A stretch of DNA of 34,389 bases from NCBI GenBank assembly GCA_036405515.1, contig DASWXM010000004.1, positions 1 to 34,389 on the forward strand, written 5' to 3'. Positions 8,855 to 15,017 of this stretch are shown in pieces; positions within the stretch are counted from its first letter, which is position 1; the number at the start of each line of letters is the position of its first letter. This DNA comes from JASLCR01 sp036405515 (GTDB lineage: Bacteria; Patescibacteriota; Saccharimonadia; Saccharimonadales; Saccharimonadaceae). The notes below the pieces were generated by a model. The model had not been told where the DNA came from, searched no databases, and saw nothing but the letters and a program-made list of their open reading frames with translations. Both the position numbers and the translations under genes were made by a program.

Positions 8855-9237
8855 TGAAATACAAGACTAAAGCAATAATGCTGGCAATGGCGTTTGTAGC
8901 CTCATTTTTTGTGGCCGCTACCCCATTGGCTGCTTCGGCGAGTGTGCTTGATGAGGCGTGTAAGACAGATCCTAGCTCGACGATTTGTAAACAAACAAAA
9001 GACAGTGGCAGGAAGACAGATGACTTTATTCAAAATATTATTTCTACCCTTTTCTTTGCTCTTGGTGCTATCAGTGTCATCGTAATCATTGTCGGTGGTA
9101 TCAAATATGCAACTGCGGACGGTGATTCCGGCAAGATATCGAGCGCAAAGAACACCATTCTCTACGCAGTGGTTGGGCTTGTTGTGGCGGTGTTGGCAAA
9201 TGCGATTGTATTCTTTGTAGTCGGCGCGTTTAAGTAA
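8854..9237 (+). CDS. T4SS-type pilin-like protein 3
   Basis: 127 residues: signal peptide (1-~29, ending PLAASAS), a short Cys-containing segment (two Cys in 'CKTDPSSTICK'), then two membrane helices around the loop 'GIKYATADGDSGKISSAKN'. Translation is coupled to gene 2 by a 1-nt overlap, with GGGAGG at 8843-8848 as ribosome site. A 69-bp stretch (9121-9189) encoding the loop and the start of helix 2 is identical to pilin gene 4, a sign of recent duplication or gene conversion. Likely a structural pilin subunit, but which of the set is the major pilin cannot be told from sequence. Confidence 0.82.
   Translation: MKYKTKAIMLAMAFVASFFVAATPLAASASVLDEACKTDPSSTICKQTKDSGRKTDDFIQNIISTLFFALGAISVIVIIVGGIKYATADGDSGKISSAKNTILYAVVGLVVAVLANAIVFFVVGAFK
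9121..9189 (+). repeat. 69-bp direct repeat, copy 1 (in pilin 3)
   Basis: These 69 bases are identical, base for base, to 9530-9598. They encode the inter-helix loop and most of the second helix of the pilin fold. The first mismatch on each side is at 9120/9529 and 9190/9599. Confidence 0.95.
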
Positions 9238-9250
9238 GGAAAGGAAAAAG

Positions 9251-9643
9251 ATGATGAAAAAAAGAATCCAACTAATGATCATAGCAGTCCTGGCTGTAAG
9301 TAGCTTGGCATTTGCGCCACTTGCTCCATCTGCAGTGAGTGCTGCAAGTCCTCAAGAAGAGATATGTAACGGTACCGGTGGTACTTGGAGCGGTGGTACA
9401 TGTACTAAGGCTGGCGAAAAGGATCTTGGTGTAAGAATTCAGGATATCGTCAATGTCCTCCTCTTCGTCCTTGGTGCTATTGCAGTGATCGTCATTGTAA
9501 TTAGTGGTATCAAGTATGCGACTTCAGATGGTGATTCCGGCAAGATATCGAGCGCAAAGAACACCATTCTCTACGCAGTGGTTGGGCTTGTTGTGGCGAT
9601 TCTTGCCTATGCTATCGTCAACTTTGTAATTGGCGCGTTTTAA
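9251..9643 (+). CDS. T4SS-type pilin-like protein 4
   Basis: 130 residues: signal peptide (1-~31, ending AVSAAS), a segment with two Cys ('EEICNGTGGTWSGGTCTK'), then two membrane helices around 'GIKYATSDGDSGKISSAKN'. AGGAAAGG before the ATG is a good ribosome site; ATG 9254 is an equivalent in-frame alternative. It follows gene 3 after 13 nt. It shares 69 identical bases with gene 3 (9530-9598), while the signal peptide and ectodomain have diverged, so the surface part varies on a constant transmembrane core. Confidence 0.82.
   Translation: MMKKRIQLMIIAVLAVSSLAFAPLAPSAVSAASPQEEICNGTGGTWSGGTCTKAGEKDLGVRIQDIVNVLLFVLGAIAVIVIVISGIKYATSDGDSGKISSAKNTILYAVVGLVVAILAYAIVNFVIGAF
9530..9598 (+). repeat. 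69-bp direct repeat, copy 2 (in pilin 4)
   Basis: Identical to 9121-9189. A 27-base piece of the same block (AGCGCAAAGAACACC... ending CTACGCA) recurs in pilin 5 at 10042-10068. Confidence 0.95.
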
Positions 9644-9665
9644 GTAAAGAATTTGTCGAATCCGC

Positions 9666-9694
9666 TTAACAAACAGAGTGAAATCTGTTATAAC
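9666..9694 (+). promoter_or_regulatory. Internal promoter of pilin 5
   Basis: TTAACA (9666-9671), a 17-nt spacer and TATAAC (9689-9694), preceded by TGT as an extended -10. It lies in the 89-nt gap between pilins 4 and 5. The gap is the largest in the array, so pilin 5 can be expressed separately. Confidence 0.7.
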
Positions 9695-9732
9695 CATTAC
9701 AGATAATCATACGAAAGGAACAAATCGTTAAC

Positions 9733-10143
9733 ATGAAAGCATATCTACTAAACTCACTGAAGGCCCTCCTCTTGGTGCCAGTACTCGCGCTTGGAGTCGC
9801 TACAGTTGTACCAGCTACTCAAGCGAGCGCAGCAGCTAACTGTACGGATGAGGTTTCTCTCAAAAACGGTGCAGACTGTGCTCAGGGTGATGACCAGCAG
9901 TCTGACTTATTCGGATCAAACGGCGTCTTTAAGACAATTACAAACGTCCTTCTGTTTGTAATCGGTGCAATCTCGGTAATTATGCTCATCATCGGCGGTA
10001 TTCGCTACACCGTATCTGGTGGTGACAGCGGTGCTGTGACAAGCGCAAAGAACACCATTCTCTACGCAATTGTTGGTATCGTAGTTGCGATTCTTGCCTT
10101 TGCGGTTGTTAACTTCGTTATTGGAAGTTTTGGCGCAGAATAA
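9733..10143 (+). CDS. T4SS-type pilin-like protein 5, separately promoted
   Basis: 136 residues: signal peptide (1-~34, ending TQASAAA), a short ectodomain with two Cys, the segment 'DQQSDLFGSNGVFKTITNVLLFV', and two membrane helices around 'GIRYTVSGGDSGAVTSAKN'. AAAGGAA lies 12 nt before the ATG. It has its own promoter and is followed by a strong terminator. It is closest to the isolated sixth pilin at 11725..12138: both carry the (D/S)-x-LFGS-x-G(V/I)F segment and the loop with 'VSGGxS'. Separate promoter and terminator make it a candidate for the major, most highly expressed subunit; that is inference. Confidence 0.83.
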   Translation: MKAYLLNSLKALLLVPVLALGVATVVPATQASAAANCTDEVSLKNGADCAQGDDQQSDLFGSNGVFKTITNVLLFVIGAISVIMLIIGGIRYTVSGGDSGAVTSAKNTILYAIVGIVVAILAFAVVNFVIGSFGAE

Positions 10144-10157
10144 ATCGACACACGTAG

Positions 10158-10187
10158 AAATAACGCACTCATTCGGGTGCGTTATTT
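10158..10187 (+). terminator. Terminator of the pilin array
   Basis: An 11-bp stem (AAATAACGCAC / GTGCGTTATTT) with an 8-nt loop, followed by TATTTA. It lies 15 nt after the stop of pilin 5. Confidence 0.8.
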
Positions 10188-10221
10188 TATTTAGACGCGA
10201 AGTACTGGTATGGGTAAATAA

Positions 10222-10256
10222 AAAATAACCACTTCCCTCGCCGAAGTGGTTATTTT
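10222..10256 (-). terminator. Terminator of the Hsp20 gene
   Basis: A 13-bp stem (AAAATAACCACTT 10222-10234, AAGTGGTTATTTT 10244-10256). The minus strand continues as TTTTTTATTTA, giving a proper T-tail just after the Hsp20 stop codon. Confidence 0.85.
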
Positions 10257-10272
10257 GAGTAGGACTTTTCTA

Positions 10273-10758
10273 CTACTGAATCGCAATCTTCTTTGCCTGC
10301 TCCTGCTGTACCTTAGGGAAGCTGATTGTGAGCACGCCGTCTTTGAGGGCCGCTGCTGCTTCATCTTCTTTTACGGCAACTGGAAGTGCAACGGTGCGGC
10401 TAAATTCACCCCAGTAGCATTCCTGGATGTGCCAGTTTGTAGCCTCGGTATCATCACCGCTTGATAGCGTACCTGAAATAGTCAGGATGCCATCTGAGAT
10501 GCTAACATCAAGATCTTCCTTATTTACACCTGCAGTACGTGCTTTGACTACAAGCTGGTCGTCAGTCTCATAGACATCAACTGCGAGCTGGCCCGGAAAA
10601 TCTTCCTGGTCATCTTCCCAATTGTCATCTGACTGTACAGGTACCTGTGCGTCATTCTGTACCGCTGGTTGATCGGTTGTTGTAAGATCGTCATCGTTGA
10701 GAAATGCCGCAGCAAGTTCGTCTTCGATGAGCAAATCGTCGTTTTGTTTACGGGCCAT
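10273..10758 (-). CDS. Small heat-shock protein, Hsp20/alpha-crystallin family
   Basis: 161 residues. Residues ~1-60 are an acidic, Gln/Asp-rich N-terminal arm. An alpha-crystallin domain follows (about 65-150), with 'LAVDVYETDDQLVVKARTAG', 'DLDVSISDGILTISG' and the conserved 'GxLTI' as 'DGVLTISFPK' near the end. It is an ATP-independent holdase that keeps unfolded proteins soluble. I start at ATG 10758 (MARKQND) because GGAGG sits just upstream; the GTG at 10770 in the same frame begins within that ribosome site. The 5' leader contains a 6-bp inverted repeat (CTATCT 10773-10778, AGATAG 10793-10798). No CIRCE element is seen here, unlike groES. Confidence 0.93.
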   Translation of the reverse strand: MARKQNDDLLIEDELAAAFLNDDDLTTTDQPAVQNDAQVPVQSDDNWEDDQEDFPGQLAVDVYETDDQLVVKARTAGVNKEDLDVSISDGILTISGTLSSGDDTEATNWHIQECYWGEFSRTVALPVAVKEDEAAAALKDGVLTISFPKVQQEQAKKIAIQ

Positions 10759-10806
10759 GATATCCTCCACTTCTATCTAAGGCTCTATTGACAGATAGTC
10801 CTCTTC

Positions 10807-10835
10807 AGTATAGCCAATACCTCAGGTATAATCAA
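10807..10835 (-). promoter_or_regulatory. Hsp20 promoter, overlapping the comF promoter
   Basis: Minus strand: TTGATT (10835-10830), a 17-nt spacer, TATACT (10812-10807). The -35 region overlaps the likely comF -10 box TATAAT (10827-10832, plus strand). The two divergent promoters therefore probably compete for polymerase. Confidence 0.7.
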
Positions 10836-10866
10836 CAAAAGTACCCCTTTAAACGTAAAAAACACA

Positions 10867-11538
10867 ATGATTGAAAGCCTTCTGCAAATAGTTGCCCCCC
10901 ACCACTGTTATGGATGCGGTGAAATCGGAACACTTTTGTGTGATAATTGTAAATATAACATCGTTGATGAACGTTATACGGCATGTATTGTGTGTCGGAT
11001 GCCCGAAGCGAGCCAAGGAGTATGTAGAGCATGCATGTCTACCTATACACGCGCATGGGTGGTAGCGGAGCGATCTGACGAAATAGAACAGGTCTTGAAT
11101 GGGTATAAGTTTATGCGGCAAAAGGCAGGCGCAAAGAGTGCTGCTGTGTTATTGGATGATGTATTGCCTAACTTTATCGGAATGAATGTAGTGATCGTCC
11201 CGGTGCCGACGATTTCGGCACATATTCGGCGTCGAGGGTATGATCATATGGCACTCGTAGCGAGGAATTTTGCAAGGCAGCGCAAACTCTCGTACTCCCC
11301 TCAGCTTATACGTAGGTCAAATAGTGTGCAGCTTGGCTCGTCAAAGCGCCAACGCTTTTTAAACGCGAAAAATGCATTTGCAGTAAAAGGATCTCTTGAT
11401 CCTGAGGCAGTATATCTTGTGGTTGATGATGTGGTGACAACTGGAGCTACCTTAGGATTTGCTGCACAAGCACTGCTCGATGCTGGTGCAAGTACGGTAT
11501 GGGCAGCGGCAATTGCGCGTCAACCTCTCGACAAGTAG
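10867..11538 (+). CDS. comF: ComF-family phosphoribosyltransferase-like protein
   Basis: 223 residues. The N-terminus has four CxxC pairs (C14/C17, C25/C28, C40/C43, C53/C56), a double zinc-ribbon. The PRTase domain has 'VPVP' (111-114) with 'RRGYDH' and the PRPP-binding motif 'VVDDVVTTGATL' (185-196). Family knowledge: ComF/GntX proteins take part in DNA uptake in competent bacteria, with the exact reaction unclear. Length is normal for the family. No Shine-Dalgarno precedes the ATG; a TATAAT at 10827-10832 gives a ~30-nt leader. It contains the promoter of the next tRNA in its last codons. A competence role would fit pilus genes nearby, but that is only contextual. Confidence 0.93.
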   Translation: MIESLLQIVAPHHCYGCGEIGTLLCDNCKYNIVDERYTACIVCRMPEASQGVCRACMSTYTRAWVVAERSDEIEQVLNGYKFMRQKAGAKSAAVLLDDVLPNFIGMNVVIVPVPTISAHIRRRGYDHMALVARNFARQRKLSYSPQLIRRSNSVQLGSSKRQRFLNAKNAFAVKGSLDPEAVYLVVDDVVTTGATLGFAAQALLDAGASTVWAAAIARQPLDK

Positions 11539-11557
11539 CATGCGTATCTGTTAAAAT
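11528..11557 (+). promoter_or_regulatory. Promoter of tRNA-Ser(UGA)
   Basis: TCGACA (11528-11533), an 18-nt spacer, TAAAAT (11552-11557), 11 nt before the tRNA. The -35 box lies inside the 3' end of comF. Confidence 0.6.
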
Positions 11558-11568
11558 AGGTCAAGTTT

Positions 11569-11658
11569 GGAGAGGTGACCGAGTGGTTGAAGGTACCGGT
11601 CTTGAAAACCGGCAAGGTGTAAAAGCCTTCGAGGGTTCGAATCCCTCCCTCTCCGCCA
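11569..11658 (+). tRNA. tRNA-Ser(UGA)
   Basis: 90 nt including encoded CCA. The acceptor stem GGAGAGG pairs with the 3' strand before GCCA. The anticodon loop is CTTGAAA with stem CCGGT/ACCGG, so the anticodon is TGA (11603-11605). A long variable arm and a T-arm with loop TTCGAAT are typical of class II serine tRNA. Confidence 0.97.
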
Positions 11659-11660
11659 AG

Positions 11661-11690
11661 AAAAAAGCAGACCATCTGGTCTGCTTTTTT
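11661..11690. terminator. Bidirectional terminator after tRNA-Ser(UGA)
   Basis: A near-perfect inverted repeat, AAAAAAGCAGACCA / TGGTCTGCTTTTTT, ending in T6 on either strand. It can stop the tRNA transcript and the convergent pilin gene at 11725. Confidence 0.92.
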
Positions 11691-11724
11691 CTTGACCCAA
11701 GTAAGCACTACCGCTCTCGTCTAT

Positions 11725-12138
11725 CTAGACGTTCGTTCCACCGCTACCGCCACCAGTAAAGCTGCCAAGTACAAAATTGATAATAGCGTAAGCAAGCATT
11801 GCGATAATTACACCGACAATTGCATAGAGGATGGTATTTTTCGCCGCAGTGACATTAGCTGAATTGCCGCCACTTACTACATACCGAAGGCCGCCGATAA
11901 TGATCATAATGACCGAAATTGCACCAAGTACAAACAGGAGAACATTCGTAATCGTTGAGAAGATACCACTACTCCCAAAAAGCTCAGCAGTTTGGTCATC
12001 ACCGCGCGCGGAGTCTGCTCCGCCTTGGATACCGCCATCGAGTCCCGTTACTGCGCCAACAGGTGTAACGACAAAAGCAAAGGCAATTGCCAAAGAGAGT
12101 GCGATGGGTGCATAAGTTTTGTAGATTTTTTTCACCAT
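11725..12138 (-). CDS. T4SS-type pilin-like protein 6, isolated copy
   Basis: 137 residues: signal peptide (1-~29, ending VTPVGAV), 'DDQTAELFGSSGIFSTITNVLLFV', then two membrane helices around 'GLRYVVSGGNSANVTAAKN', and a Gly/Ser-rich C-terminus. It lacks the Cys pair found in the array members. It is most like pilin 5. It stands alone on the opposite strand with its own promoter (TATAGT 12177-12172, TGC-extended), AAAGGTT ribosome site and terminator. DNA identity to the array is low compared with the 69-bp block, so it is an older paralogue rather than a recent copy. Confidence 0.83.
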   Translation of the reverse strand: MVKKIYKTYAPIALSLAIAFAFVVTPVGAVTGLDGGIQGGADSARGDDQTAELFGSSGIFSTITNVLLFVLGAISVIMIIIGGLRYVVSGGNSANVTAAKNTILYAIVGVIIAMLAYAIINFVLGSFTGGGSGGTNV

Positions 12139-12244
12139 ATAACCTTTCTTTTGTCTAAAATTCTATTTTCTACTATAGCAAAATGATATAAAAAGTCTAC
12201 TCGTGGCCTCTGTTTCATGGTACAATTGAGCGAGTTGGCGGCTT

Positions 12245-12337
12245 GGAGGAGTACCCAAGTGGCTGAAGGGGACGGTTTGCTAAATCGTTAGTCCGGAGAA
12301 ATCTGGAGCGGGAGTTCGAATCTCCCCTCCTCCGCCA
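12245..12337 (+). tRNA. tRNA-Ser(GCU)
   Basis: 93 nt including CCA. Acceptor GGAGGAG/CTCCTCC; anticodon loop TTGCTAA with anticodon GCT (12279-12281); long variable arm. An extended -10 (TGG-TACAAT, 12221-12226) lies upstream. Confidence 0.97.
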
Positions 12338-12373
12338 AATAGAAAAGACATGCGGCTGCATGTCTTTTCTATT
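12338..12373 (+). terminator. Terminator after tRNA-Ser(GCU)
   Basis: A perfect 16-bp stem with GGCT loop (12354-12357) that starts directly after the CCA. The descending arm contains TCTTTTCTATT. Confidence 0.88.
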
Positions 12374-12447
12374 GGTATGAGGCGGCGAGTTCGGCGTAGT
12401 ACAGCGAATAAAGTGAGCGCTATTCTCCTTCTCTATTTTGCTCATGC

Positions 12448-12453
12448 TATACT
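12448..12453 (+). promoter_or_regulatory. Extended -10 of the 12460 gene, leaderless
   Basis: TGC-TATACT, ending 6 nt before the ATG at 12460. There is no room for a ribosome binding site. Confidence 0.6.
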
Positions 12454-12459
12454 ATTTTT

Positions 12460-13221
12460 ATGCAACCAAATGAACCTCAGACGCCTAACCAGGCCCCGAC
12501 AGGATTCGACCAGCCACAGGCTTATACCCCTCAAGTTCCGACTCAGCCTCAACAGCCAGTGCAACCTACGGTCCAGTCGCCTGTGGACCCGGTGGTGCAA
12601 CCGGCACCATTTGTGGCACCAACTCAGTCTCAATCTGAGCCTGTAGCTACTGAGCCACAATGGCAGCAAGAAGCTCCCGCTGCTAAGACGGAATCTATGA
12701 CTGCCGATGAATATGAAAATGATGATACAGACGTTGACGGTCCAACGGAGCTTCCAGAGATTCAGCCTATCAATTGGCAAGCGCAAGAATATCTACAGTA
12801 TGATAAGTCTCCTGCTTGGTATATCGTATTTGGAGTGATTGTCTGTTCCCTTGTGGGGATAGCGATCTTCTTGCAGGCATGGACATTTGTTGCTTTGATT
12901 CCGGTTATGGCGGTTGCTCTCGTAGTCTACGCACATAGACCGCCACATGTAGTTAACTATGCGTTCAGTGAGAAGGGGCTCTATATCAATGACATGCTTC
13001 ATCCGATGGGTGAATTCAAGACATTTAGCGTAGTGCAAAGCGCAAACCCTGAGCAGAATCAGCTAGTATTAATACCGGTAAAGCGATTTCGGCCGAGTAT
13101 GACGATCTTCTTTCCGAGTAGTATTGGCGAACAACTTGTTGATATAGTGGGTGCGTATCTTCCGAGCCAGCCCTACAAGCCCGATGCGGTCGATAAGATT
13201 ATCCAGAAGCTCCATATCTGA
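12460..13221 (+). CDS. Membrane protein with Pro/Gln-rich N-terminus and PH-like C-terminal domain
   Basis: 253 residues. Residues 1-~105 are low-complexity, rich in Pro, Gln, Thr and Val, probably cytoplasmic and disordered. Two close membrane helices follow (about 123-143 and 145-162), then a ~90-residue C-terminal domain beginning 'RPPHVVNYAFSEKGLYIND'. Its beta pattern recalls bacterial PH-like (YdbS/DUF304-type) domains; this is a weak resemblance. The ATG lies 6 nt downstream of an extended -10 box, so the mRNA should be leaderless. It sits between two tRNA genes on the same strand. Function unknown. Confidence 0.8.
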   Translation: MQPNEPQTPNQAPTGFDQPQAYTPQVPTQPQQPVQPTVQSPVDPVVQPAPFVAPTQSQSEPVATEPQWQQEAPAAKTESMTADEYENDDTDVDGPTELPEIQPINWQAQEYLQYDKSPAWYIVFGVIVCSLVGIAIFLQAWTFVALIPVMAVALVVYAHRPPHVVNYAFSEKGLYINDMLHPMGEFKTFSVVQSANPEQNQLVLIPVKRFRPSMTIFFPSSIGEQLVDIVGAYLPSQPYKPDAVDKIIQKLHI

Positions 13222-13296
13222 TATTGCATATCGTACCTCTGTTGTGTTACAATAATTCGAGTCTGCTTAAGGGCGGAAGCACCTTCTAGTTACACT

Positions 13297-13316
13297 ACAC
13301 GGATGAATTTCCGTGT
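13297..13316 (+). repeat. Hairpin in the tRNA-Arg leader
   Basis: ACACGGA (13297-13303) and TCCGTGT (13310-13316) form a 7-bp stem just 4 nt before the mature tRNA. It could guide 5' processing or stabilise the precursor. An extended -10 (TGT-TACAAT, 13248-13253) lies upstream. Confidence 0.5.
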
Positions 13317-13320
13317 GTAT

Positions 13321-13397
13321 GCACCCGTAGCTCAGCTGGATAGAGCGTCGGCTTGCGGAGCCGAAGGCCATAGGTTCAAATCCTGTCGGGTGTACCA
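13321..13397 (+). tRNA. tRNA-Arg(GCG)
   Basis: 77 nt including CCA. Acceptor GCACCCG/CGGGTGT (first pair G-U), D-arm GCTC/GAGC with A20, anticodon stem TCGGC/GCCGA, loop TTGCGGA, anticodon GCG (13355-13357), T-stem ATAGG/CCTGT. The arginine identity features A20, C35 and G36 are present. Most bacteria read CGC/CGU codons with an ACG (inosine) anticodon; GCG is less usual. Confidence 0.93.
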
Positions 13398-13419
13398 TAG
13401 TGAAACTACAGATTGAGAC
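13391..13419 (+). repeat. tRNA-Arg 3'-end repeat, copy 1
   Basis: 29 nt beginning with the last seven bases of the tRNA (TGTACCA), continuing ATAGTG and on to GATTGAGAC. It matches 14366-14394 at 26 of 29 positions. Confidence 0.85.
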
Positions 13420-13444
13420 CGGTTTGGATGCCGGTCTCTTTTTT
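13415..13444 (+). terminator. Terminator after tRNA-Arg
   Basis: Stem GAGACCGG (13415-13422) / CCGGTCTC (13431-13438) followed by TTTTTT. A diverged copy of this terminator, with compensating stem changes, occurs at 14390-14417. Confidence 0.92.
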
Positions 13445-13509
13445 GTTATGTACTCACCTATCTCTGTTATCTTGGTTTGGATTTCAGTACAGTGCCGCTA
13501 ATACGAACA

Positions 13510-14211
13510 TTAGGTACTATTTGATGCTTCAATTGCTAAACCGGCAGGTGTGTCTAAGTCATTAAGGACAAAAAGAAATTCACCCGTATTGGGCTCATCG
13601 GCCTTTATATTGATGTCTTTGACCGTCGTGGCCTTTAAGAGAAAACCAAGTTGCTCGGCTAAGCGAAGCTCTCCGCCTAGCATTTGTTTCACTAACAATA
13701 CCCCGCCTGGTTGTAGTTTTAACCTGGCTTCACGAAGCATCGCTAGCCGTTGGCTGTAGCTGAGGATTTCAGGGTCATTCCATCTTGAGTAGCTTTTATC
13801 CTCTTCGCAGCCTAGCAAAACGATCATGTTACCAAGATTCTTTAGAACCCCTGGGTCAAAGCCGGCCACTGTCTCTACTTTAGATTTTGCAATTTCTTCT
13901 GGCATTATTGTCAGTGCACTCACGGCTATGCCCCCAATAGAATGAGCTGGGTAGGGTATGTTTCTTGCATCGACTATCTGAGATGCACCTTCGGTCGGTT
14001 CAAAATTGGAAATGACAATCCCATTGGGTAGCTTGCTTTTCCCTAATGCAGCAAAGCCGCCAGGAGTTGGTCCGGCTATTTCTAGTAAGACTCCATTTGT
14101 GTGGGCTAATGCAGCTAGGGTCTCACGTCGTAAATTGCGTCGTTCGGCCCTGCTGGAATCGTCATTTTTGTCATGTCTATGAGGATAGCGTTTTAAGGAT
14201 GCGGCTGTCAT
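13510..14211 (-). CDS. SAM-dependent methyltransferase-like protein
   Basis: 233 residues, soluble. A basic N-terminus (about 1-30) precedes 'VLLEIAGPTPGGFAALG' (motif I-like glycine loop), 'IVDARNIPYPAHSIGGIAVSAL' (motif II-IV region) and 'LKLQPGGVLLVKQML' (motif V/VI region). The order fits a class I Rossmann methyltransferase. The glycine loop is not the textbook ExGxGxG, so loss or change of activity is possible. Substrate unknown. The gene is on the minus strand between two copies of the tRNA-Arg 3' end and has its own good promoter. The ribosome site is weak. Confidence 0.72.
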   Translation of the reverse strand: MTAASLKRYPHRHDKNDDSSRAERRNLRRETLAALAHTNGVLLEIAGPTPGGFAALGKSKLPNGIVISNFEPTEGASQIVDARNIPYPAHSIGGIAVSALTIMPEEIAKSKVETVAGFDPGVLKNLGNMIVLLGCEEDKSYSRWNDPEILSYSQRLAMLREARLKLQPGGVLLVKQMLGGELRLAEQLGFLLKATTVKDINIKADEPNTGEFLFVLNDLDTPAGLAIEASNST

Positions 14212-14289
14212 AGAGTGTCTTCTGTTTATTGGTTGTTAGCAGCAGATTGTGAGGATCAAGCTCATCACTTTACTGCACAATACTTCCTA

Positions 14290-14318
14290 ACATTATCACA
14301 CTTATGCTTATTTGTCAA
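14290..14318 (-). promoter_or_regulatory. Promoter of the methyltransferase-like gene
   Basis: Minus strand: TTGACA (14318-14313), a 17-nt spacer, TAATGT (14295-14290). The resulting leader is about 75 nt. The 224-nt gap 14212-14435 otherwise holds only the second tRNA-end repeat and its terminator. Confidence 0.7.
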
Positions 14319-14365
14319 TAGTAGGTTGGGTGTTGGTAAATGATTTTTGATTTCATCAACTACTA

Positions 14366-14394
14366 TGTACCATAGTGTAATTACAAATTGAGAC
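14366..14394 (+). repeat. tRNA-Arg 3'-end repeat, copy 2
   Basis: 26/29 identical to 13391-13419. The first 12 bases (TGTACCATAGTG) are exact. No tRNA body can be drawn upstream of this copy. It is directly joined to a second terminator hairpin. Confidence 0.85.
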
Positions 14395-14417
14395 TGAATT
14401 CATTTCAGTCTCTTTTT
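14390..14417 (+). terminator. Orphan plus-strand terminator
   Basis: Stem GAGACTGAA (14390-14398) / TTCAGTCTC (14404-14412) followed by TTTTT. No plus-strand gene precedes it; it is a paralogue of the tRNA-Arg terminator. The stem on the minus strand may also help end the DUF4190 gene. Confidence 0.8.
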
Positions 14418-14435
14418 GTTGGCTGCTTCAGTTTT

Positions 14436-14804
14436 CTAAGTGGATCCAGGAACAAGTGTGTTTTGGTACGGCTCATCACGAGTATCGAATCCGTCATCGC
14501 TTTCTGGAGCGTTAGCTGCAACTGCTATCAGAATAATGAAAAGTGCAATGCCAAGTATTGTAAAGACGGTCGTAATTGCACCTGTGATAATGCCGGTAAT
14601 ACTAAAGCCATGTCCGCCTGGTCGTTTCAGGGCGATAATTCCCATAATAATCGCGGGGAGCCCCGTTAAAATTCCAAAGCCTGCGAATGAAACGAGGCCA
14701 AGAACCATAGACGCCATAGCTAAGTCATTTTGCGGCTCTTGAGCAGGGACGGGTTGAGCTGGGGGGTGTTCAGGTGCAGGTGTCGGGACTTCGATCTGTG
14801 TCAT
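14436..14804 (-). CDS. DUF4190-type small membrane protein
   Basis: 122 residues. A Pro/Gln/Glu-rich cytoplasmic N-terminus (1-27), then 'DLAMASMVLGLVSFAGFGI' and 'GLPAIIMGIIALKR', a short loop, and a hydrophobic C-terminal half with 'GFSITGIITGAITTVF', ending in an acidic tail. Two helices with an intervening 'LG(I/L)PAIIxGxxAL' pattern are the hallmark of DUF4190. The function of that family is unknown. It is a stand-alone minus-strand gene and diverges from tRNA-Ser(CGA). Confidence 0.85.
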   Translation of the reverse strand: MTQIEVPTPAPEHPPAQPVPAQEPQNDLAMASMVLGLVSFAGFGILTGLPAIIMGIIALKRPGGHGFSITGIITGAITTVFTILGIALFIILIAVAANAPESDDGFDTRDEPYQNTLVPGST

Positions 14805-14886
14805 GCGTCTACTATAGCATATGCTAAAACTAGTATTACGTTTGGACTCGAAAAGTTGTTTTGCGTCTTGTATACTGTTAATTCAC

Positions 14887-14975
14887 GGAGAGGTGCAGGA
14901 GTGGTTGAACTGGCTGCTCTCGAAAAGCAGTAGACCCCTGGGGTTTCGAGGGTTCGAATCCCTCTCTCTCCGCCA
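14887..14975 (+). tRNA. tRNA-Ser(CGA)
   Basis: 89 nt including CCA. The acceptor begins GGAGAGG; anticodon stem CTGCT/AGCAG with loop CTCGAAA, anticodon CGA (14921-14923); long variable arm; T-loop TTCGAAT. A TATACT at 14871-14876 may be its -10 box. No clear terminator follows. Confidence 0.96.
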
Positions 14976-15017
14976 TGTTGAGAATATTGTCTGTATTCTG
15001 CCTATGCTTTATAGTTA

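Noticed and set aside
10773..10798. RNA thermometer upstream of the Hsp20 gene
   Set aside because: The 6-bp inverted repeat does not include the Shine-Dalgarno, so masking of the ribosome site is not supported.
11499..11759. Open frame running through tRNA-Ser(UGA)
   Set aside because: It covers a clear tRNA and its terminator and has no family-like sequence.
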